NCBI RefSeq assembly: GCF_900079725.1
Contig: NZ_LT599032.1
Span: 2,061,904 to 2,125,903 of the forward strand
Direction: 5' to 3'
Length of the DNA: 64,000 nt
From: an uncultured Dysgonomonas sp.
GTDB lineage: Bacteria > Bacteroidota > Bacteroidia > Bacteroidales > Dysgonomonadaceae
In this document: piece by piece, positions 13,201-21,272 of the stretch
Numbering within the stretch: position 1 is the first letter of the stretch
Layout of the letters: each line of letters opens with the position of its first letter
The notes under the pieces: model-generated
The model's input: the letters and a program-made list of their open reading frames with translations, nothing else
Databases searched by the model: none
Told to the model about the DNA's origin: nothing
Program-made: the position numbers and the translations under genes

Positions 13201-13417
13201 CTATAACTGTGGCTCCCGGTAAAGGGAGTTCATCAGTATCATATACTGAACCCGAAATCTCCTTTTTTGTAGCTTGTTCCGAATCCTTTGTTTCACCATA
13301 TACAGGTGTTCCTGTAACCATTTGCATAATCAGACACAAGGAAAATAACAGAGCTTTATTTAAAGCTTTCCTATGCCATGTGTCCGAATTGAGTAATTTG
13401 ATAAAGATTTTTTTCAT
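10277..13417 (-). CDS. SusC-like TonB-dependent glycan transporter
   Basis: The 1046-residue outer-membrane protein has a signal segment around residues 18-42, a carboxypeptidase-regulatory-like beta domain (residues about 52-130: GSVYDTDELPLPGATVIEKN) and a TonB-dependent plug beginning DLDEVVVVGYGTVKKKDLTG at about 130. The plug carries the family motif SNPLYIVDGVPVDNIDYINP, then VENISVLKDAASASIYGSRA. A 22-strand barrel ends FIFGASVNF. It imports oligosaccharides using TonB energy, together with SusD just downstream. A GH92 gene precedes it by 28 bp, so SusC is fifth in the operon rather than first. Confidence 0.95.
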   Translation of the reverse strand: MKKIFIKLLNSDTWHRKALNKALLFSLCLIMQMVTGTPVYGETKDSEQATKKEISGSVYDTDELPLPGATVIEKNNSMNSTLTDADGLFKLTVSEGSIVIISYLGYITQEFVVDRANSYPIILHENTKDLDEVVVVGYGTVKKKDLTGAVGAISGNIVSDRKVMQLSTALQGAIPGVMVTRNNGAPGGGSTIRIRGITTIGDSNPLYIVDGVPVDNIDYINPNDVENISVLKDAASASIYGSRAASGVILITTKRGTSDKFELNYSFEYGLEKLARTPKFVSATRFMQMENELRWNDAGNGKNEYPTYAQELIENYYALHAEDADLYPITDWYDLVLDKTAPRVSHLVSLMGGTNKLRTKASFGYDKVEGMYANKNIERYTLRVNNDIKINEYLSVGLDINFRNQKNLSPVADPFPQINLATAVQAGVWSDGRYGNGRGKSNIYAASKEGGTTTNTHNHFLGKASLDFTPFEGFKLSAVFSPTYNNSKSKMFKKKVKLYDAKDPNLFIGYNASFDNSRLEENRNDSYRLLSQLIATYSKSFSDHNFDFMAGYEGYKTFNENLYAGRNQYVLEYPYLDIGPLTELSNSGNAYETAYQSFFGRIMYNFKNRYLLQANVRRDGSSRFHKDHRWGVFPSVSAGWVISEESFFPENNILSFLKLRGSWGTLGNERIGSNYPYQAAISFSNVLFINGDNVVPQQTASQNKYAVSDISWETTKSWNIGIDTYLFNNRLRLSADYFDKSTEDMLLALEIPRYMGFSTNPDVNAGKMSTKGFEIEVGWSDQIGKDWFYSLSANLSDFRSKMGELGGTEFLGSKIKKQGSEFDEWYGYLSDGIFQTQEEVDNSPVLNKQVKPGDIKYKDISGPNGVPDGVISPEYDRTLLGGSLPRYLYGANFSLGYRNIDFSLTIQGVGKKNSIMSTYMVQPLIENRGNITDVIESGYWSHYNPAEENVHAKYPRLTYSGATNNYATSDFWMFNGRYLRLKNITVGYTLQLPWLQNTLKVQNIRLYTAINDLFSIDNYPKGWDPETAGGSQPITTSFIFGASVNF

Positions 13418-13445
13418 GGTCTAAATATTAAAAAAGGTTATACAA

Positions 13446-15746
13446 CTAATTTTTCATTTGTTTCGTTTGCGAAAAAGGGTAAGCGTCAGGCTGTGTACCT
13501 CTTTCCTGGTTCTCTTTGTCACTCATCTCAAAATCAATAACTACTCCTTTGGATAAAGAAGAAAAAGAAATGTAGTTTTTAGAATGTTCTTTCTTATCGA
13601 TTGATATAGAGTTGACATATATATTCTGCTTTGAATTTTTGGGTGCATTTACGACTACTTTATTACCATTGGCCAATGTTAGTTCTGAGTACTGAAACAG
13701 CGGACTGCCAAAAACATATTCATTTGCCGTAGGGCATAAAGGATAGAACCCTAATGCCGAGAATACATACCAAGCCGACATTTGCCCATTGTCCTCATCG
13801 CCGCAATAACCATCAGGTGTCGCTTGATATAGCCTGTCCATAACCATGCGAACCCAATATTGTGTTTTCCATGGTGCTCCATAGTTATACATATATATCA
13901 TATGGTGCATGGGCTCGTTAAGGTGTGCATATTGTCCCATTTCTGCATTCTGCATTTCACGTATCAAATGAATAATACCTCTTTTGTAATATGAGATATC
14001 GTAGGTTTGAGGTTGAGAAAATACAGAATCCATCTTTTCTATAAAGTCCTGATTGCTTCCCATCAAGTTTGATAAGCCGATAGGATCATGAGGTACAAAC
14101 CATGTATATTGCCAGCTGTTGCCTTCAGTAAAATGATCGCCCCAACGGTATGGGTCAAAATTCTTTTGAAATATACCCTGACTATCTTTCGGGCGCATCA
14201 ACTTTGTTTCTTGATCAAATAGATTACGGTAATTAAAACTTCTATTGTAGAATATGTTAATCTGCTCATCAGGTTTGTTTAACATTTTGCTCAACTCGTA
14301 AATACAAAAATCATTATAAGCATACTCCAGCGTGCGCGAAACATTTTGGTTTATTCCTGTATCAAATGGAATAAAGCCCATAGAGTTATACTCTTTTGCT
14401 CCTAGCCGTCCCAACGAACTTATTTTTTCATTGCTTTCTCTAGTATTTTTCATAATTGCTTCATACAACAGGTCAATATCAACATTGGTGATACCTTTCA
14501 TATATGCATCTGCAATTATTGAAGAAGAGTGAGAGCCAATCATACAATCTCTGTGTCCCGGGCTTATCCATTCGGGTAACCATCCGCTCTGTTGGTAGAT
14601 GTTGGTCATACTGTGCAATACTTCTTCTACAATCTGAGGATATAGTAAGTTCATAAAAGGGAATTGTGCTCTGAACGTATCCCAGAAGCCATTGTCTGCA
14701 TACATGTAGCCTTCATGAACCTTCCCTGTATAGGGGCTGTAGTGTACGACCTTACCCTCGCTATCTATTTCATAGAATTTTCTGGGAAATATTAGCATTC
14801 GGTAAAGACATGAGTAAAATGTCTTATATTGATCATCGGTACCTCCCGAGACTTTGACTTTTGACAATTCTCTGTTCCAGATATTATAGGCTTTCTCTTT
14901 CGTTTCATCAAAACCAGCATTTCCTATTTCTTTCAGGTTTATATTGGCCTGCTCAAAACTTATATAAGATGAAGAGACTTTCACATTTAATTTTTCGCCT
15001 TCTTTCATTTCAAAATGCAGTATAGTACCTACATGGTTATCTTCAATTTCTAATTTGTTATCATACAAGGTATCTTTACTCCATACAGCTCCATCTCTTA
15101 GGGGTTTGTCAAACTCCATTACAAAATAATTTTTGAAGTTACTTGGAGCCCCTCCGCTTTTTGTACTCGAATAACCTATAATTTTTTTATCGTCCTTTAG
15201 TATCTTGACATATGATCCCTTATTGAAAGCATCTACAACCAAAAACGCACTGTCAGGATGAGTATATGATATGCGAAAACAGGCAGCGCGCTCTGTTGGC
15301 GTTACCTCAACATGGGCCTGATGATCTGCCAGATACACAGAGTAATAATGAGGTTTTGCGATCTCTGTCTTATGCGAGTACCAACTCTTTCTTTTTTCTT
15401 GAACAAACTGTTGTTTATTGCTAACCGGCATTAGGGAAAACTGCCCATAATCGCCAATCCAGAGACTAGCTTGATGAGTTTGACGGATACCATATAAGTA
15501 ATTGTTCTGGTATGCATACTGAAAATTGTCCCCCACTTTACCTGTATGCGCAGACCAATTGTGCATGGCAAAAGGCATACATACAGCCGGGTACGTATTG
15601 CCTGCCGAAAGTTCCATTTTAGACATTGTACCCACCAACGTGTTGACGTAGTCTACCGGATTAATCTGTTGCGCATATGCGAGATGTGGCATAATCAATA
15701 GAAATAAAAGAATTCTTCTCATCATTTTTATTCTTGTTTTAGACAT
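13446..15746 (-). CDS. GH92 calcium-dependent exo-alpha-mannosidase
   Basis: The 766-residue product has a signal peptide (RRILLFLLIMPHLAYAQ) after a short N-terminal extension; Met8 or Met9 could be the true start. NPVDYVNTLVGT and GNTYPAVCMPFAMHNW are typical GH92 openings. The acid Glu611 lies in HLNEPMHHMIYMYNYG, and GDEDNGQMSAWYVFSALGFYP near 665 carries the acidic base residues. GH92 enzymes are inverting, calcium-dependent exo-alpha-mannosidases, mostly on N-glycans, mannans or mannose phosphates. The protein probably works in the periplasm. It follows the FAD oxidoreductase gene by 7 bp and precedes susC. Its presence argues for an alpha-mannoside in the target glycan. Confidence 0.92.
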   Translation of the reverse strand: MSKTRIKMMRRILLFLLIMPHLAYAQQINPVDYVNTLVGTMSKMELSAGNTYPAVCMPFAMHNWSAHTGKVGDNFQYAYQNNYLYGIRQTHQASLWIGDYGQFSLMPVSNKQQFVQEKRKSWYSHKTEIAKPHYYSVYLADHQAHVEVTPTERAACFRISYTHPDSAFLVVDAFNKGSYVKILKDDKKIIGYSSTKSGGAPSNFKNYFVMEFDKPLRDGAVWSKDTLYDNKLEIEDNHVGTILHFEMKEGEKLNVKVSSSYISFEQANINLKEIGNAGFDETKEKAYNIWNRELSKVKVSGGTDDQYKTFYSCLYRMLIFPRKFYEIDSEGKVVHYSPYTGKVHEGYMYADNGFWDTFRAQFPFMNLLYPQIVEEVLHSMTNIYQQSGWLPEWISPGHRDCMIGSHSSSIIADAYMKGITNVDIDLLYEAIMKNTRESNEKISSLGRLGAKEYNSMGFIPFDTGINQNVSRTLEYAYNDFCIYELSKMLNKPDEQINIFYNRSFNYRNLFDQETKLMRPKDSQGIFQKNFDPYRWGDHFTEGNSWQYTWFVPHDPIGLSNLMGSNQDFIEKMDSVFSQPQTYDISYYKRGIIHLIREMQNAEMGQYAHLNEPMHHMIYMYNYGAPWKTQYWVRMVMDRLYQATPDGYCGDEDNGQMSAWYVFSALGFYPLCPTANEYVFGSPLFQYSELTLANGNKVVVNAPKNSKQNIYVNSISIDKKEHSKNYISFSSLSKGVVIDFEMSDKENQERGTQPDAYPFSQTKQMKN

Positions 15747-15753
15747 TCTATAT

Positions 15754-18036
15754 CTAGTTGATAGTTATATAATATACACTTACCGGAATATTGATTTGAG
15801 GATTATCCAACTCGATAGTGATAGAACTAGTTTTTATTTTTTCTCCCAATTTGATAACATTGATAGTCTGATAGTTTTCTATTTTTTCGTAAATAATATT
15901 TCCTGTCTGATCTTTTATCCTGTAGTTCTGTACACAAAAAGGGATTATATTTTCAGGATGCCCCATTTGCACAGATTCCAGAGCATGGTCATAGTCTGTA
16001 TCGAAATAGAGGGTTATGCTATTTATTTCTTTCTCCGACTCCCACAATACACTCATACACACTTCTTTATCCGAAATATCAGAAGCCCATGCATTAGGTT
16101 GGTTTGTCGGTCTGATCAGCCCTTCCAATAAATTTTCTTTTCCAAAAGTTTTCAATGCCGGTACAATCTTCATAGCAATATTATGCCCTTGGGGACGCCT
16201 ATCCGGACACCAGAATTCAAAAGATTCTATTCCTGAATCGGGAGGAGCAATTTGTGCACCGTTATTATTCACTGCATAATTAAATTTATTGAAGACAGAG
16301 ACAATTCCGGAGAAACGATCTTCACTCATTTCTATTTTTGCTTTATCATTTTTCAGAAAAGTAAGGAAACCGTACTGATCATTCGGCAGCCCTTTATTAA
16401 AAATCAGCTTTATACTCTGTTTCCCTTCAACTAATTCTATCGATAATTTATCTACAACTATATCAGGTGTATAATTATTTATCTTTGACGAACAACGCAG
16501 TTCAACTTCAAGTATAGTTTCTTCAGCCGCATCGACCTGTATTTCAAAGGAGTAACATTGTCCTTTCTTTAGCGGAAGCATCTGAGCTACAGAATAATCC
16601 AGATTTATCCATATTCCTGCTTCCCGTATTCGATCTAATATCAATTCGCTGGATACAGAAATATTGGCAGAGGCTAAAAGATTGTTCTGATTTTCTATTC
16701 TTGTATTAGGTATACTTTGCCCGATAATATTTAGTTGTTGTTGTAGTTCTTTGATTTCTTTGATGTCAATTATATCTTTAGGCTTTAAACCCTTTTTTAT
16801 ACATTGCGCGGCGGCAATTCCAACAGCCTGCCCCCCGAAAGCAGAGGTTGCCATTACCCGACTCGAACCATGAGCTACATGTGAAGAGCTGATATTACGC
16901 CCCGCAAAGAAGAGATTCTCTATATCCTTGCTGACAAAACATCTGTAAGGAATTTCATACACACCTTTGGAATGATATTGGATGCATCCGCCTTTTTCGC
17001 TATAGACTCCATCTGCCGGATGAAGGTCTATTGCCCAACCTCCAAATAAAACAGCATCGTCGTGATGCCTTTGCTCCATTATATCTTGTTGGACAAGAGT
17101 ATAAAGCCCAACAAAACGCCGGCTTTCTCTCTTCCCCGGTATAGTGCCCACCCATTCAAGAGTCAAATTATCTGCTTCTGGAAACTTGCCCGAATTTTTT
17201 ATATAATCCCATACTCCACATACTATACTCCATAATTCCCATTTTATTTTTTCCGTATCATGGATGGTATCCAAACGTCCACCATACTCAAGCCACCAAA
17301 ATTTACAGCCATGCTGGCCTGAATTGATATTACCAAAACGAGGAATTTTCTTTATATCTTTCAATGCATAAGATGGTGCTACATATTTTATAGGATTACC
17401 TACGTTTTTTGTGTAGAAATAAAGGGAATGCCCCAGAAGTTCTCCGTATTCGCTAGTGTCTGGTGCAAATTTTTCATTATACTCTAATTTATCCTCTGCA
17501 CCCATCCTATATGCTGCACCTGCCTGATATGCAACTATACCATCACCTGAAGCATCGCAAAATAAGGTACCTGCAATTTCGTATCTTATGGAATTTTGAC
17601 TATTAAAAGCCAAAACAGCAGAAACCCTATTTTTCTCTGATTTTATTGTTTCATAAACAGAGGTGTTCAGTAATAGTTGGATGTTAGATTCTTGTTGTAC
17701 TTTGTCTAGAAGAATTGTATCAAAAATGACAGGATTGCCTTCTTTATTTTTGTATAAATTTTCCAATAAAATTTCATCGATGATCCCTCCTTCTCTAGAC
17801 CATCTATTGTTACTACCCATATGCGATGTTGCACCTAATACCCATAGTCTGACTTCACTTGATGCATTGCCTCCTAGTACAGGTCTATCTTGAATCAATA
17901 CTACCTTTATTCCGGCTCTTGCTGCGGCAATGGCTGCACAGACTCCGGATAAACCTCCACCTACAACGACCAGATTTGTAGTCAGTGTAAGTTTTTTCAG
18001 GTTTCGTTTATCTTGATTGAAATCTTCTTTAATCAT
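15754..18036 (-). CDS. FAD-dependent oxidoreductase (FAD_oxidored family), cytoplasmic
   Basis: The 760-residue product has no signal peptide. A Rossmann FAD-binding motif, VVVGGGLSGVCAAIAAARAG, begins near residue 23, and GRNISSSHVAHGSSRVM near 378 closes the FAD domain, as in PF12831-type proteins. Residues about 450-760 form two beta-rich domains of unknown role. The reaction is not known; related genes recur in Bacteroidetes polysaccharide loci and may oxidise or isomerise a sugar. The start overlaps the end of the symporter gene by 8 bp, so transport and oxidation are probably coupled in translation. A cytoplasmic flavoenzyme placed right after a symporter suggests it acts on the imported sugar. 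This is inference. Confidence 0.8.
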   Translation of the reverse strand: MIKEDFNQDKRNLKKLTLTTNLVVVGGGLSGVCAAIAAARAGIKVVLIQDRPVLGGNASSEVRLWVLGATSHMGSNNRWSREGGIIDEILLENLYKNKEGNPVIFDTILLDKVQQESNIQLLLNTSVYETIKSEKNRVSAVLAFNSQNSIRYEIAGTLFCDASGDGIVAYQAGAAYRMGAEDKLEYNEKFAPDTSEYGELLGHSLYFYTKNVGNPIKYVAPSYALKDIKKIPRFGNINSGQHGCKFWWLEYGGRLDTIHDTEKIKWELWSIVCGVWDYIKNSGKFPEADNLTLEWVGTIPGKRESRRFVGLYTLVQQDIMEQRHHDDAVLFGGWAIDLHPADGVYSEKGGCIQYHSKGVYEIPYRCFVSKDIENLFFAGRNISSSHVAHGSSRVMATSAFGGQAVGIAAAQCIKKGLKPKDIIDIKEIKELQQQLNIIGQSIPNTRIENQNNLLASANISVSSELILDRIREAGIWINLDYSVAQMLPLKKGQCYSFEIQVDAAEETILEVELRCSSKINNYTPDIVVDKLSIELVEGKQSIKLIFNKGLPNDQYGFLTFLKNDKAKIEMSEDRFSGIVSVFNKFNYAVNNNGAQIAPPDSGIESFEFWCPDRRPQGHNIAMKIVPALKTFGKENLLEGLIRPTNQPNAWASDISDKEVCMSVLWESEKEINSITLYFDTDYDHALESVQMGHPENIIPFCVQNYRIKDQTGNIIYEKIENYQTINVIKLGEKIKTSSITIELDNPQINIPVSVYYITIN

Positions 18037-19699
18037 TTTTACTTTTCTTTTTAATTATAAAAATGCCCAGTAAAGCAAACACACATCCGGTGGTTATAAC
18101 TAATACTCTGCTCGAGTCGGACATACCACCCAACAATGCCACTCCAATCCCCGTGAATAGTACTCCATAACCAATTACTTTCCTACTGAATTGATTATCA
18201 TTCTTTCTCTCTTCAATTTCTTCTTCATTTATATTGGATACCTTTGTTTGATTCTTTGATTCCCATGACAAATAAGAGTTATACATAGGTGATGTCTGTT
18301 TTTTAAGAATGTAGTACACTTCGAAAACAATCATACACAGAATGGGGAAGCTGACCCCAAGTAGCATCTCCTGTTCTCTATTTAAAGTGAAATTAAAAAG
18401 AGGGGCTACAAATTTGAATATTCCATTAACAACTAAACTTATTACAGTTGTAGATACTGTTGACACCTTTGTCTGTCGTTTAGAGAACAATGTCCAGATA
18501 ACAGGTAAGTATAAAGGAACTCCGGTCAGAGCAGCCAAACTTATAACGACATTTACTACCCCGCCCATCATAGGTATTAGTAATGCGATTAGAATAGTTA
18601 AAATCCCAAAAGCGATTGTAGATAGACGGGCTACCTGCATCAATGTCTTATCCGAACTATCAGGCTTAAGCCTTTTGAATATATCGTTTGTAACAACACC
18701 TGATGATATATTCAGCTTTGAATTGAGAGCACTTGTTGTTGCAAAAATCATCCCTCCTATCATCAAACCCAATATACCATGCGGAAGTACATCTTTGCAC
18801 ATCATTAGATATGCTCCTTCTGCCTCTACATCGGAGAGACTCCCATTGTACATTTTGTAGACCATTGGAGGCAGCATCCATAGGATTGGGCTGATTATGT
18901 AAAGCACTCCAAACATCCAACCTACTTTTTGGGAATCAGCTTGGGTTTTTACACATGTATATCGTTGTACATATGCCCAATTTCCTCCTAAAAATATAGT
19001 GTTATATATAGTAAATGCAATTATAAAACCGAGGGTGTATTCTCCATTCAGAAAATTAAAGAACGAATCGGGAGCTTTACCCACAAAGTTGGTTATACCT
19101 CCTATTTCCTCTAGAGAGAGAGGTACCACGATAACTACAGCGGCTGTGAGTATTACAAATTGTAAAATATCTGTTGATATTACGGCCCACAGTCCTCCTG
19201 CCGAAACATATAATATGCAAAAAGCACCTAGTAATAGGATACATAAGTTCAGGGGTAAAGCTGTTGACACTTCCAATATTTTAGCAACAGGATATAAGAA
19301 TGATGCTGTCAGAAAAAGTGATATAAACAGGAATAAATAAGTGTATATTTTTTGGGTAGAAACCCCCAACCGTTTATTTATATATTCGGCAACGGTCAAT
19401 GCTCCTGTCTTGTGCCAACGAGGTGCGATCAGTGTCCCAACAACAAAACCGGCTATAGCCATTGTCCATTGTATGGTAACAGACACCCACCCATGTGAAT
19501 AGGCTATTGATCCCCAAACAACAAACGTTCCGGCAGAGAAAAACCCCATAAAGAGAGATAATCCACTCATGCTCCAAGGCATCGCTCCTCCTCCGGCAAA
19601 GAATGATTTCATATTTTTCCCTTGTTTTGAAAAGGACATCCCAACAAGAATTATTCCCAAGGAAAATATTACAATGGTAATAATATCAATAAAAGTCAT
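18029..19699 (-). CDS. Sodium:solute symporter (SSS family)
   Basis: The 556-residue inner-membrane protein has about 14 hydrophobic segments. The opening MTFIDIITIVIFSLGII, then MKSFFAGGGAMPWSMSGLSLFMGFFSAGTF, is the usual start of SSS-family sodium/sugar or sodium/acid symporters. A charged loop (NQTKVSNINEEEIEERKNDN) sits before the last two helices. It lies 34 bp after GH105 and overlaps the FAD oxidoreductase gene. It should import the mono- or disaccharide made in the periplasm. A decayed copy of its first 32 or so codons lies at 20978-21077. Confidence 0.9.
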   Translation of the reverse strand: MTFIDIITIVIFSLGIILVGMSFSKQGKNMKSFFAGGGAMPWSMSGLSLFMGFFSAGTFVVWGSIAYSHGWVSVTIQWTMAIAGFVVGTLIAPRWHKTGALTVAEYINKRLGVSTQKIYTYLFLFISLFLTASFLYPVAKILEVSTALPLNLCILLLGAFCILYVSAGGLWAVISTDILQFVILTAAVVIVVPLSLEEIGGITNFVGKAPDSFFNFLNGEYTLGFIIAFTIYNTIFLGGNWAYVQRYTCVKTQADSQKVGWMFGVLYIISPILWMLPPMVYKMYNGSLSDVEAEGAYLMMCKDVLPHGILGLMIGGMIFATTSALNSKLNISSGVVTNDIFKRLKPDSSDKTLMQVARLSTIAFGILTILIALLIPMMGGVVNVVISLAALTGVPLYLPVIWTLFSKRQTKVSTVSTTVISLVVNGIFKFVAPLFNFTLNREQEMLLGVSFPILCMIVFEVYYILKKQTSPMYNSYLSWESKNQTKVSNINEEEIEERKNDNQFSRKVIGYGVLFTGIGVALLGGMSDSSRVLVITTGCVFALLGIFIIKKKSKND

Positions 19700-19733
19700 A
19701 AGGTTATTATAGTATTAGAATAAAGCAATCTTT

Positions 19734-20849
19734 TTATTTTTTTAATTTAATTACTTCGCTTGCAGCCAGTAGGAACGCTCCCGGACCATAGCTTTCACTA
19801 CTACTGTCTGCTGAAAATTTTGCTTGCGGTGAATCGGTTATTGGCTGTACCCATCCTACTCGTCCTTCGTCGTTCACACATTGTATCAATGCGATCCAAC
19901 TCTTTTTTACAACAGGAAGGTAAGATTCATCTAATAGTCCGTTATTGATTCCCCAAGCCAAAGCATAACAGAAAAAAGCAGAGCCACTTACTTCGCCGTT
20001 CGAGTAAGATTCAGTATCTAATAAACTTGTACGCCACAATCCATCTTCAGGCTGTAGTTTAGCTATACGGGCTGCTATTTCCTTAAATAGTTGTTCATAA
20101 AAAGGTCTTTCTTTATAGGTAGACGGGAGATCTGTCAAAACAAGGGCTAATCCTCCCATTACCCAACCATTTCCGCGTGACCAAAAGATAAGTTCTCCAT
20201 TTTTTTCGCGGCGCGTGCTGCCATCTTCTTTGATTACATAATTTAAGTCACGGGCAAAAAGAGATTCTTCTTTATTGTACAGCAAGTCATAACATTCTTT
20301 ATAATAAATATCATTGAAAGCTAAATAACTTTTATCACTGGTTTCTTTGGTTAACTTTACAAAAACAGGAGGTACCATAAATAAGGCATCGCACCACCAC
20401 AATTTAATCTTTTCAATATCCTTTTTTGAAGGATAAGGTTTAGCTACAAATTTGTTAATCACATCAATAGTCGGTTGTATCATTGCGATTTTCTTTTCTT
20501 TGTGATATAGATCTAAGTATGTTTGACAAATAGCTATATCATCGGCATGAAACCAACGGTTATAAGGTTTCCAATTCTGACTATCACCCATACCCATTAA
20601 AGCCTGATAAAGAGACTTGTTTTTTGTTGTTTGCCAGGCCGAGAAAAGACCTGAATAAAAAGTGGCATTTGTCCAATGTCTCATATCTCTCTCCGAAGGA
20701 TTATTTAACTGCCAAAGTGAAACTTTTTCGATTTTATCTTTAATATACTTTTTGCTAAATACATCCTTGTTATAAGATCCTTGAGCGAATGTTGTGATGC
20801 AGAATAATAGCAATATGAATTGCATGCTTAATTTTTTAACTGATTTCAT
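19734..20849 (-). CDS. GH105 unsaturated uronyl hydrolase
   Basis: The 371-residue product has a signal peptide (to FAQG, about residue 24). The motif PSERDMRHWTNATFYSGLF at 51-69 is typical of GH105 enzymes. Probable catalytic acids are Asp103/Asp104 (FHADDIAICQTY) and Asp154 (WWCDALFMVPP). GH105 enzymes hydrate the double bond of 4,5-unsaturated glucuronyl or galacturonyl residues at the ends of lyase products, releasing a keto-uronate. First gene of the nine-gene minus-strand operon. Its presence implies that a polysaccharide lyase acts on the same glycan; the toroid and BNR proteins are the candidates. Remnants of a second GH105 C-terminus lie upstream at 20903-20965. Confidence 0.92.
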   Translation of the reverse strand: MKSVKKLSMQFILLLFCITTFAQGSYNKDVFSKKYIKDKIEKVSLWQLNNPSERDMRHWTNATFYSGLFSAWQTTKNKSLYQALMGMGDSQNWKPYNRWFHADDIAICQTYLDLYHKEKKIAMIQPTIDVINKFVAKPYPSKKDIEKIKLWWCDALFMVPPVFVKLTKETSDKSYLAFNDIYYKECYDLLYNKEESLFARDLNYVIKEDGSTRREKNGELIFWSRGNGWVMGGLALVLTDLPSTYKERPFYEQLFKEIAARIAKLQPEDGLWRTSLLDTESYSNGEVSGSAFFCYALAWGINNGLLDESYLPVVKKSWIALIQCVNDEGRVGWVQPITDSPQAKFSADSSSESYGPGAFLLAASEVIKLKK

Positions 20850-20902
20850 AATGGTAATATTTAATATCTCTTTATAAGGTTATATTCAATAGTGAGTTTT
20901 TA

Positions 20903-20965
20903 TTATTTTGATTTAATTACTTCGTCACCAGGCAGAAAAAGCGCTTCTGCACCATAGGTTGCCTA
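20903..20965 (-). pseudogene. Remnant of a second GH105 gene (3' end only)
   Basis: On the minus strand this stretch reads TYGAEALFLPGDEVIKSK then stop. The intact GH105 ends SYGPGAFLLAASEVIKLKK, about ten identities over 18 positions, and the bases around the stop (TTTGATTTAATTACTTCG on +) also match the intact locus. A TAG stops the frame at 20963-20965 and no further homology continues upstream. The homology runs past the stop into the intergenic sequence (AAGGTTAT near 20875), so the gene junction was duplicated too. Confidence 0.75.
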
Positions 20966-20977
20966 GTTACCTCTAGC

Positions 20978-21077
20978 AAAAAATGGTATCATATTTTTCT
21001 TTTTTGGAAAATGATATCCCGACAAGCCTTATTTATATGGAAAATATTATAATGGTATTAACATCAAAAAAGGTCAT
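20978..21077 (-). pseudogene. Remnant of a second SSS symporter gene (5' end only)
   Basis: From ATG at 21077 the minus strand reads MTFFDVNTIIIFSI, a TAA stop, then IRLVGISFSKKEKY. The intact symporter begins MTFIDIITIVIFSLGIILVG and continues MSFSKQGKN. The match is clear in protein and DNA, and continues upstream of the start (ATAAGGTTAT). The in-frame stop after residue 14 shows it is dead. It directly abuts the GH105 remnant, but in the order symporter then GH105, opposite to the intact pair. Confidence 0.8.
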
Positions 21078-21122
21078 AAGGTTATTTATAGTACTAGAAA
21101 AAACGACTCATTTACTCAATAT

Positions 21123-21155
21123 CAAATTTAGGGCTATTTATGTAATGTTTGCAAC
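21123..21155 (-). promoter_or_regulatory. Candidate promoter of the polysaccharide operon
   Basis: On the minus strand TAAATTTG (complement of 21123-21130) fits the Bacteroidota -7 box TAnnTTTG. GTTG (complement of 21152-21155) stands 21 bp upstream as a weak -33 box. Transcription would start near 21115 and leave a leader of about 265 bases that includes the pseudogene remnants. Confidence 0.45.
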
Positions 21156-21157
21156 AT
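21145..21157. promoter_or_regulatory. Inverted repeat overlapping the -33 box, candidate LacI operator
   Basis: ATGTT-TGC-AACAT is a 13-bp inverted repeat overlapping the proposed -33 element of the minus-strand operon promoter, where a LacI-type repressor would block RNA polymerase. Confidence 0.4.
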
Positions 21158-21174
21158 AATTAACCAATATCGTC

Positions 21175-21198
21175 GGGAACGTTTGCGGGAACGTTCCC
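21175..21198. promoter_or_regulatory. Two adjacent GGGAACGTT operators between lacI and its operon
   Basis: GGGAACGTTCCC (21187-21198) is a perfect 12-bp palindrome centred on CG, the usual symmetry of LacI-family sites. It directly follows a degenerate copy, GGGAACGTTTGC (21175-21186), exactly 12 bp away. Both lie in the divergent spacer, about 75 bp before the lacI start. They are probably bound by the regulator encoded at 21273. Confidence 0.65.
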
Positions 21199-21272
21199 AT
21201 AAAAAGCAAAAGTTAAATCTCAAGGATTAATGAATTAAAAATTATAATTTTGAGAGAAACAAAGTATTTATT

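Noticed and set aside
18342..18860. 172-residue plus-strand frame across the symporter gene
   Set aside because: It mirrors the hydrophobic symporter on the other strand, and the minus-strand reading fits SSS motifs.
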